Below are positions 5,220-10,534 of a stretch of DNA of 10,534 nt, one piece after another. The DNA is from DASRCB01 sp035653295 (GTDB lineage: Bacteria > Acidobacteriota > Terriglobia > Bryobacterales > Bryobacteraceae): assembly GCA_035653295.1 (NCBI GenBank), contig DASRCB010000081.1:1-10534 (forward strand), read 5' to 3'. The position numbers and the translations under genes were made by a program. The notes under the pieces are model-generated. The model saw nothing but the letters and a program-made list of their open reading frames with translations. It was not told the origin of the DNA and searched no databases. Every line of letters starts with the position of its first letter. Within the stretch, counting starts at the first letter, position 1.

Positions 5220-7616
5220 ATGCTCGAATCGCTGCTGCGGGACTTCGGTTACGGCGTGCGAACGCTGCGCCGGAGCCCCGGGTTTACGGCGGTCGCCGCC
5301 CTGACTCTCGCCCTGGGCATCGGCGCAACCACAGCGGTGTTCAGCCTGGTGAACGCCGTGCTGCTGCGAGCGCTTCCCTATCGCGACCCGGCACAACTGG
5401 TCTTCCTTTGGGAGCCGGTCCCGACCATCCCCGATGTGCCGCTCGAAGCATGGGGGCCATTCAATGGTGACTTCTTCGACTGGCAGCGGCAAAGCCATTC
5501 GTTCGCCTGCATGGCGCTGTTTACCACCGACGCGATGAACCTCTCCACCTCCGGGGCGGCGGTGCGCGTTCGCGGATCGCGCGTCACCGCCGACTTCTTC
5601 CGCGTGCTGGGCATTGGCGCGGAGCTGGGCCGCACGCCCGGACTTGGGGACAACGGCGTGGTCGCCATCAGCCATGCGCTCTGGCAGCGGCAGTTCGGCG
5701 GCGATCCCCATGTGCTCGGCCGGCAACTGCTCCTCGATGCGAAACCGTACCGCATCGTAGGCGTCATGCCCTCGGGCTTCGCGTTCCCGCACGATTCGGA
5801 GAGCCTGGAGACGGCAGGCAAGTCCACCGACGTGTGGGAGGCCTGGGCCATGACGCCGCAGGAGCGCGCCTCGCGGGAGGACGATCCGGGTACGGCCATC
5901 GCCCGCCTGCGGCCGGGTGTCTCACGCGAGCAGGCGCAGGCGGAACTGAGCGCGATTACCGCGCGCCTGAATTCGCTGCCGCACCCGCAAGGGTTCACGG
6001 GCGCGACATCCGTCATTCGGGGATTCGACGAGACCGTGACCGGCGCCTCGCGCCGCTCCCTGCTCATCTTCCTGGGCGCAGTAGGGCTGGTGCTGCTTAT
6101 CGCCTGCAGCAACATCGGCAGCCTGGTTCTGGCGCGGGCGAACCGCCGAACCGGCGAGCTGAGCCTGCGCGCCGCGCTGGGCGCTTCACGCGGACGGCTC
6201 GTCCGGCAGTTGCTGGCCGAATCGGTGAGTCTCGCCGCGCTCGGCGGGGCGCTCGGCGTGGTCCTGGCGTTCGCCGCGGTCCGCCTGCTGGTCATCGCGC
6301 ACCCGGCCTACATTCCGCGCCTGGAAGAGACCTCGATCGACGCGCGGGTGCTGGTGTTCGCGATCGGCGCGACTCTGGCGACGGCCCTGCTGTTCGGGCT
6401 CTTCCCCGCGCTGTCCGCTTCGCACACCAGCCTCAACGAAACGCTCAAGAGCGCGAGCAGCCGCACAACCGGCGCGGGCGCGGGACGGCGGTGGAGCCCG
6501 GCGCTCATGATCGCTGAAGTGGCGCTCAGCATCGTGCTGCTGGCCGGCTCGGGGCTGCTGATCCGCAGCTTTCTGAAACTCGAGTCGGTCAACAAGGGGT
6601 TCCGGCCCGCTGGCGCGGTGACCATGAACATTCAGCTCGATGGTCGCTATAACACCCCCGAGCGGCAGAACGCGTTCTTCCGCGACGTGCTCGCGCGCGC
6701 CCGTGCACTGCCTGGAGTGCAAACGGCAGCGGCCATCAACTTTCTGCCGCTCGGCGGCGGCGAATCACTGAACTGGGTGGAGATCGACGGTCAGAAGGCC
6801 CTGTTCGAAGGACGAGCCGTGACCCCGCGCTACTTCGCGAGCATGGGCATTCCGCTCGTGCGCGGCCGCGCGTTCACGGACGCCGATACAGCTGGGCAAC
6901 CGGCAGTCATGATCGTGAGCCGAAGATTGGCAGCCCGGTTCTTCCCGCATCAGGAGGCGCTCGGCAGGCGGTTCCAGAACGCGATCATTGTCGGGATTGT
7001 CGGCGATGTCCGGCAATACAACATCGAGCAAACGCCGCCCCTGCAGATCTACACACCGCTGTGGCAAACCGGCGCCAACGCTGTTTCGGTGGTGGTGCGC
7101 ACGAGTGACGCTCCGGACCTCATCGCCGGCGAGATGCGCGGGCTCGTGCGCGGCCTCGATCCGGCTGTAGCGGTGGCGGACGTGCGCACCATGAGCCAGC
7201 TGGTTTCGGCGGCAACTGCGCAGCGCCGCTTCCAGACCTTCCTGCTCACGACGTTCGGGGGCATCGCGCTGTTCCTGTCGCTGCTGGGGCTCTATGCACT
7301 GACCGCGTGGTGGGTGGCGCAGCGGACAGCGGAGATCGGCATTCGCATGGCCCTCGGAGCCCGGCGCCCGGTGGTGCTGCGTCTGGCGCTGAAGCAGGGC
7401 GCACGACCCGCGCTGGCCGGCATTGTTCTGGGCTTCGCCGGTGCGGCCGGATTGACGCGGCTGATGAGAAGTCTGCTGTTCGATGTTGCGCCGATTGACC
7501 CGATGACGTTCGGAGCAGTTGCGGTGCTGTTCAGCGCAGTGGCGCTGGCGGCCTGCTGGGTCCCGGCGTGGCGCGCCACGCGTGTGGATCCTGTGGTCGC
7601 GCTTCGTTACGAATAG
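5220..7616 (+). CDS. ADOP-family duplicated MacB/FtsX-type permease
   Basis: This 798-residue inner-membrane protein is a tandem duplication of the MacB-type permease unit, each half having one transmembrane helix, a large periplasmic domain, then three helices. Predicted helices are at about 21-45, 282-305, 335-358, 378-400 and then 428-447, 674-698, 730-748, 765-785. The periplasmic (MacB-PCD) regions are about 50-275 and 450-670. The FtsX coupling motif occurs twice: RTGELSLRAALGASRGRL (310-327) and RTAEIGIRMALGARRPVV (702-719). The N-terminus (RTLRRSPGFTAVAALTLALG, 14-33) is the family hallmark. No ATP-binding protein gene is adjacent and none of the protein's own sequence has a Walker motif, hence 'orphan'. 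Substrate and energy source are unknown; such permeases are suspected to work with a distant MacB-like ATPase. It starts 7 bases after the SIS gene, suggesting co-transcription, though the two jobs have no obvious link. Its stop overlaps the converging gene by 10 bases. Confidence 0.93.
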   Translation: MLESLLRDFGYGVRTLRRSPGFTAVAALTLALGIGATTAVFSLVNAVLLRALPYRDPAQLVFLWEPVPTIPDVPLEAWGPFNGDFFDWQRQSHSFACMALFTTDAMNLSTSGAAVRVRGSRVTADFFRVLGIGAELGRTPGLGDNGVVAISHALWQRQFGGDPHVLGRQLLLDAKPYRIVGVMPSGFAFPHDSESLETAGKSTDVWEAWAMTPQERASREDDPGTAIARLRPGVSREQAQAELSAITARLNSLPHPQGFTGATSVIRGFDETVTGASRRSLLIFLGAVGLVLLIACSNIGSLVLARANRRTGELSLRAALGASRGRLVRQLLAESVSLAALGGALGVVLAFAAVRLLVIAHPAYIPRLEETSIDARVLVFAIGATLATALLFGLFPALSASHTSLNETLKSASSRTTGAGAGRRWSPALMIAEVALSIVLLAGSGLLIRSFLKLESVNKGFRPAGAVTMNIQLDGRYNTPERQNAFFRDVLARARALPGVQTAAAINFLPLGGGESLNWVEIDGQKALFEGRAVTPRYFASMGIPLVRGRAFTDADTAGQPAVMIVSRRLAARFFPHQEALGRRFQNAIIVGIVGDVRQYNIEQTPPLQIYTPLWQTGANAVSVVVRTSDAPDLIAGEMRGLVRGLDPAVAVADVRTMSQLVSAATAQRRFQTFLLTTFGGIALFLSLLGLYALTAWWVAQRTAEIGIRMALGARRPVVLRLALKQGARPALAGIVLGFAGAAGLTRLMRSLLFDVAPIDPMTFGAVAVLFSAVALAACWVPAWRATRVDPVVALRYE

Positions 7617-8200
7617 GGCTGAACCATCTGCATGGGGTCCGGCGACTCCTGGTGGTATTTGTGCCAGGCGAATGTGCCGCGGATGCCCTGCGCAAAGGCG
7701 GAAATCATGGCCACCATCATCACCGGACTGAGCCCGGCGGTGGGCGCCATGGCGATGCGCTCCACGATGTAGAGCGCGAGGGCGCCAATGGCGGCAAGAC
7801 GTGACATCCTGCCGATGCCCAGCCCGAGCGCGCCAAAGACCAGCGCGTCCACCCAGGCGGTAGGGCCGACGCCCCTGAGGATGGAGATGCCGGAGCCGGC
7901 AAGCAACGAGACCGCGGCCGTGGCGATGGCGACGAAGAAGGCGGCCCACATACCCTGCCTGGCTGCTTTCCTGGCAGTCGGCTCGTCATAGATGGCCCAT
8001 GCGTTTGGCCTGCGCGGTGGTGCAGCGACGGTCACGGGTGGCGGCGGCGGAAGGGACACGCCGTTGATCGGCGGCAGGGGCGGCCCGGGCTGCGCGTCGG
8101 CCTTCCGGCCGCAGGTGAGCCTGTAGCCGACTACGGAAGCAATGACCGCGACCGCGACGAACAATATCGCGCTCGCCATGAATGGAGCGGTGCTGATCAC
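7607..8200 (-). CDS. Hypothetical multi-pass membrane protein with proline-rich linker
   Basis: I do not recognise this 197-residue protein. It starts with a hydrophobic helix (about 5-27) that could be a signal anchor. A proline-rich stretch follows (38-66, including five prolines in a row at 51-55), then a short charged segment, NAWAIYDEPTARKAARQG (66-83). After that come hydrophobic segments at about 84-104, 115-130, 134-150 and 156-172, and a polar tail with RGTFAWHKYHQ (174-184). Four or five membrane helices are likely. The GTG at 8200 is preferred because GGAGG stands 7 bases upstream; a longer frame would start at TTG 8269 with no such site. It converges on the ADOP permease gene with a 10-base overlap, and is divergent from metH across 166 bases. 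The tail resembles small integral-membrane proteins of unknown function only in a general way. Coding status is likely, function unknown. Confidence 0.72.
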   Translation of the reverse strand: MISTAPFMASAILFVAVAVIASVVGYRLTCGRKADAQPGPPLPPINGVSLPPPPPVTVAAPPRRPNAWAIYDEPTARKAARQGMWAAFFVAIATAAVSLLAGSGISILRGVGPTAWVDALVFGALGLGIGRMSRLAAIGALALYIVERIAMAPTAGLSPVMMVAMISAFAQGIRGTFAWHKYHQESPDPMQMVQPYS

Positions 8201-8207
8201 TTCTGCG

Positions 8208-8212
8208 CCTCC
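8208..8212 (-). promoter_or_regulatory. Ribosome binding site fixing the GTG start at 8200
   Basis: On the minus strand GGAGG lies seven bases before GTG (GGAGGCGCAGAAGTG). This is the best Shine-Dalgarno match noticed in the window, and it decides the start of the small membrane protein in favour of 8200 over the in-frame TTG at 8269. Confidence 0.75.
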
Positions 8213-8334
8213 GGCGCCGCGAGGCCGATGCAGAGCGACACATTCGGTCGATGGAACACGCTTCTTCAATGATCGGCAGAGTACGCGAGGGACTTTAGCG
8301 CGGGCTCATTCGTACCCGTCGGAAGCGCACCCTC

Positions 8335-8340
8335 TACAAT
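8335..8340 (+). promoter_or_regulatory. Possible -10 element upstream of metH
   Basis: TACAAT differs from TATAAT by one base and lies 26 bases before the metH TTG, a plausible place for a promoter in the 166-base divergent gap. No convincing -35 hexamer is seen 16-18 bases upstream, so the call is weak. I saw no cobalamin or SAM riboswitch-like conserved element in 8201-8366. Confidence 0.25.
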
Positions 8341-8350
8341 AGTCATATTC

Positions 8351-8356
8351 AGAGGG
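8351..8356 (+). promoter_or_regulatory. Ribosome binding site for the metH TTG start
   Basis: AGAGGG ends ten bases before the TTG at 8367. An in-frame TAG at 8340-8342 closes the frame upstream, and no ATG or GTG lies between the two, so this site supports the TTG as the start codon. Confidence 0.6.
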
Positions 8357-8366
8357 ATTTTCGGCA

Positions 8367-10534
8367 TTGAACCAGAACCGCACCACAGAACTGCTTGACG
8401 CGCTTGACGAGCGCATCCTCGTGATCGACGGCGCGATGGGCACCATGATCCAGCAGCGCCGGCTCACAGCCGAGGACTGGGGCGGAGCTGCGTACGAAGG
8501 CTGCAATGAGCATCTGGTGCTCACTCGGCCCGACGTGATCAAAGACATCCATTCGGCGTACTTCGCCGCCGGCGCGGATATCGTCGAGACCGACAGCTTT
8601 CAGAGCTCGCCCGTGGTGCTGGCCGAGTATAATCTCGCGCACAAGACGCACGAGATCAATGTCGCCGCGGCGCGGGTGGCGCGGGAAGCGGCCGACGAGT
8701 TCACCCAGAAGGACGGCCGCACGCGGTTCGTGGCCGGATCGCTCGGACCCACAACGAAGTCGATTACGCTGCGCGGCGACGTCACCTTCCAGCAGCTTCG
8801 CGACAGTTACTACGCGCAGGCGAAGGGACTGCTCGAAGGCGGCGCGGATCTGCTGCTGATCGAGACCGCGTTCGATACGCGCAACATCAAGGCCGCGTTG
8901 CTGGCGGTACAGCAACTGCGGAACGAGCTGGGACGCCGGATTCCGGTGATCGTCTCCGGCACGATCGAGCGCTGGGGCGCCATGCTCGCCGGCCAGCCAG
9001 TGGACGCGCTCTACGCTTCCATCGCGCATGCCGACCTGCTGGCCGTTGGCCTCAACTGCGCCACCGGACCGGACCTGATGACGGACCACATCCGCACCCT
9101 GCACGAGATGGCCACCACCCGCATTTCCTGCTATCCGAATGCGGGTCTGCCGAACGAGGAAGACAAGTACGACGAGACGCCACAGTCGCTCGCGGCGCAG
9201 CTGGACAAATTCGTCGAGCACGGCTGGCTGAACGTCGTTGGCGGCTGCTGCGGGACGACCCCGGAGCACATCCACGCCATCGCGCAGATGGCCGATGGAC
9301 GGCGTCCGCGCGCGCTGAAGGACTCGCGCCATCGGGCTCTGTATTCGGGCATCGAGCTGGTGGAGGCGGAAGAGAGCAACCGGCCGCTGATCGTCGGCGA
9401 ACGGACGAACGTGATTGGGTCGCGTCTGTTCAAGGACATGGTGGCCGAGGAGAAGTGGGAAGAGGCCAGCGAGATCGCGCGTTGGCAGGTGAAGAACGGG
9501 GCGCATATCGTGGACGTGTGCCTGCAGTCCAGCGATCGCGACGAGATGAAAGATATCCCGCCGTTCTACGACAAGCTGATGCCGAAGATCAAGGTCCCGG
9601 TGATGATCGACACCACGGACCCGAACGCCGTCGAGCTGGCGCTCACTTACACCCAGGGAAAGAGCATCATTAACTCCATCAACCTCGAAGACGGCGAGGA
9701 GAAGTTTGAGCGTATCTGCCCCATCGCGAAGGCGTACGGCGCGGCGCTCATCTGCGGGACCATCGATGAGGACAAGGTTCAGGCGCAGGCGTTCACGCGG
9801 GAGCGCAAGCTGGCTGTGGCGCAGCGCTCGGTGGACCTGCTGACCAACAAATACGGCATTCCGCCGGAGGACATCATCATCGACCCGCTGGTGTTTCCGT
9901 GCGCCACCGGCGACGAGAATTACATCGGGGGTGCGGTGGAGACGATCGAGGCCGTGCGCCTGGTCCACGAGCACATCCCGTTCGTGAAGACGGTGCTGGG
10001 CGTATCGAATATATCGTTCGGGCTGCCGGCGGCCGCGCGCGAGGTAGTGAATTCGGTTTTTCTCTACTACGCGACGAAGGCCGGGCTGGACCTGGCGATC
10101 GTGAACGCGCAGAAGCTGGAGCGCTTCGCCTCCATTCCGGTTGAAGAGCGCCGGCTGGCCGAAAGCCTGCTGTTCAGCACACCCCCGGCCGACGTACCGG
10201 CGGACCATCCGCAGGCCGAGTTGCTCCGGACCGCGCCGGAGGACTGGCGGCAGCAGACGCGCGAGCAGAAGATTGCCGTCAATCAGTTCCACATCGCGGC
10301 CAGTACGGAGCATTTCCGCAAGGCCACAAAGAAGGAGAAGCAGAAGGCCGCGGATCTGCCGCTGGACGAACGGCTGGCGCGCTACATCATCGAGGGCACG
10401 AAGGACGGGCTCATCCCCGATCTGGAGCGCAAGCGGGCCGAAGGCGCCGCGCCGCTGGACATCATCAACGGTCCGCTCATGGCCGGGATGAGCGAAGTCG
10501 GCCGGTTGTTCAACAACAACGAACTGATCGTGGC
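8367..10534 (+). CDS. metH: Cobalamin-dependent methionine synthase, N-terminal 722 residues (runs off window)
   Basis: It transfers the methyl group of 5-methyltetrahydrofolate, via cobalamin, to homocysteine to give methionine. The homocysteine-binding barrel (about 10-320) begins ILVIDGAMGTMIQ and has the three zinc-ligand cysteines Cys231 (GLNCATGP) and Cys294-Cys295 (GGCCGTTP), spaced exactly as in E. coli MetH (247, 310, 311). The pterin-binding barrel (about 340-610) starts VGERTNVIGSRLF (343-355) and includes the IIIDPLVFP segment. From about 668 the helical cap of the cobalamin domain begins (RYIIEGTKDGLIPDLE, INGPLMAGM), and the window ends before the DxHxxG cobalamin motif. Full-length MetH is about 1,200 residues, so roughly 40% lies beyond the edge, including the reactivation domain, which cannot be judged here. 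TTG is the only sensible start: an in-frame stop lies 24 bases upstream and AGAGGG precedes it. It stands alone, divergent from the small membrane protein gene. Confidence 0.95.
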   Translation, partial: MNQNRTTELLDALDERILVIDGAMGTMIQQRRLTAEDWGGAAYEGCNEHLVLTRPDVIKDIHSAYFAAGADIVETDSFQSSPVVLAEYNLAHKTHEINVAAARVAREAADEFTQKDGRTRFVAGSLGPTTKSITLRGDVTFQQLRDSYYAQAKGLLEGGADLLLIETAFDTRNIKAALLAVQQLRNELGRRIPVIVSGTIERWGAMLAGQPVDALYASIAHADLLAVGLNCATGPDLMTDHIRTLHEMATTRISCYPNAGLPNEEDKYDETPQSLAAQLDKFVEHGWLNVVGGCCGTTPEHIHAIAQMADGRRPRALKDSRHRALYSGIELVEAEESNRPLIVGERTNVIGSRLFKDMVAEEKWEEASEIARWQVKNGAHIVDVCLQSSDRDEMKDIPPFYDKLMPKIKVPVMIDTTDPNAVELALTYTQGKSIINSINLEDGEEKFERICPIAKAYGAALICGTIDEDKVQAQAFTRERKLAVAQRSVDLLTNKYGIPPEDIIIDPLVFPCATGDENYIGGAVETIEAVRLVHEHIPFVKTVLGVSNISFGLPAAAREVVNSVFLYYATKAGLDLAIVNAQKLERFASIPVEERRLAESLLFSTPPADVPADHPQAELLRTAPEDWRQQTREQKIAVNQFHIAASTEHFRKATKKEKQKAADLPLDERLARYIIEGTKDGLIPDLERKRAEGAAPLDIINGPLMAGMSEVGRLFNNNELIV

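Noticed and set aside
4378..5304. 308-residue plus-strand frame overlapping the SIS gene and the permease start
   Set aside because: It is an Arg/Ala/Gly-rich out-of-frame translation running across two supported genes.
8201..8269. N-terminal extension of the small membrane protein from TTG 8269
   Set aside because: The GTG at 8200 has a GGAGG site at ideal spacing and directly precedes the hydrophobic helix; the extension has no supporting site.
8201..8366. Cobalamin or SAM riboswitch upstream of metH
   Set aside because: Such control is common for methionine genes, but I could not find a B12-box or SAM-I-like core, and the leader after the candidate -10 is too short.
8349..10313. 654-residue open frame on the minus strand opposite metH
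   Set aside because: The plus strand clearly encodes conserved methionine synthase motifs throughout. Long antisense frames are common in GC-rich genes, and this one has low-complexity Arg/Asp/Gly/Val composition with no recognisable domain.

Overview
The window looks like chromosomal DNA of an acidobacterium, most likely from the Bryobacterales/Solibacter side of the phylum. The strongest clue is an 798-residue duplicated MacB/FtsX-type permease with no ATPase, an architecture known as ADOP (acidobacterial duplicated orphan permease) because it expanded in that group. GC-rich coding DNA, dense gene packing and small palindromic intergenic repeats fit this. The assignment is inference from family knowledge; no rRNA or other marker gene is present.

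Bases 1-3058 hold a plus-strand branched-chain amino acid operon: the C-terminal end of ilvN (acetolactate synthase regulatory subunit, cut by the window edge), ilvC (ketol-acid reductoisomerase) and cimA ((R)-citramalate synthase). With the catalytic subunit gene ilvB probably just upstream, these genes would make valine/leucine precursors from pyruvate, and would supply 2-oxobutyrate for isoleucine by the threonine-independent citramalate route.

Bases 3061-3240 hold a three-unit tandem array of REP-like palindromes (period about 72-79 bases) between the converging ends of cimA and an RluA-family pseudouridine synthase gene (minus strand). A fourth, related copy lies in the ilvN-ilvC gap (301-344). 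The last array unit lies inside the pseudouridine synthase reading frame and encodes its C-terminus.

Bases 4154-7616 hold a plus-strand pair that starts almost back to back with the pseudouridine synthase gene: a glutaminase-less double-SIS sugar-phosphate isomerase/deaminase, followed 7 bases later by the ADOP permease. The permease converges, with a 10-base stop-codon overlap, on an unrecognised small membrane protein (minus strand, 7607-8200). That protein starts at GTG behind a perfect GGAGG ribosome binding site.

Bases 8367-10534 hold the first 722 codons of metH, cobalamin-dependent methionine synthase. It starts at TTG and runs off the end of the window just inside the cobalamin-binding module. 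No mobile element, CRISPR array, phage gene or RNA gene was found. The region is mostly ordinary metabolism; the repeat array and its intrusion into a gene end are the most unusual features. I see no convincing new multi-gene system.
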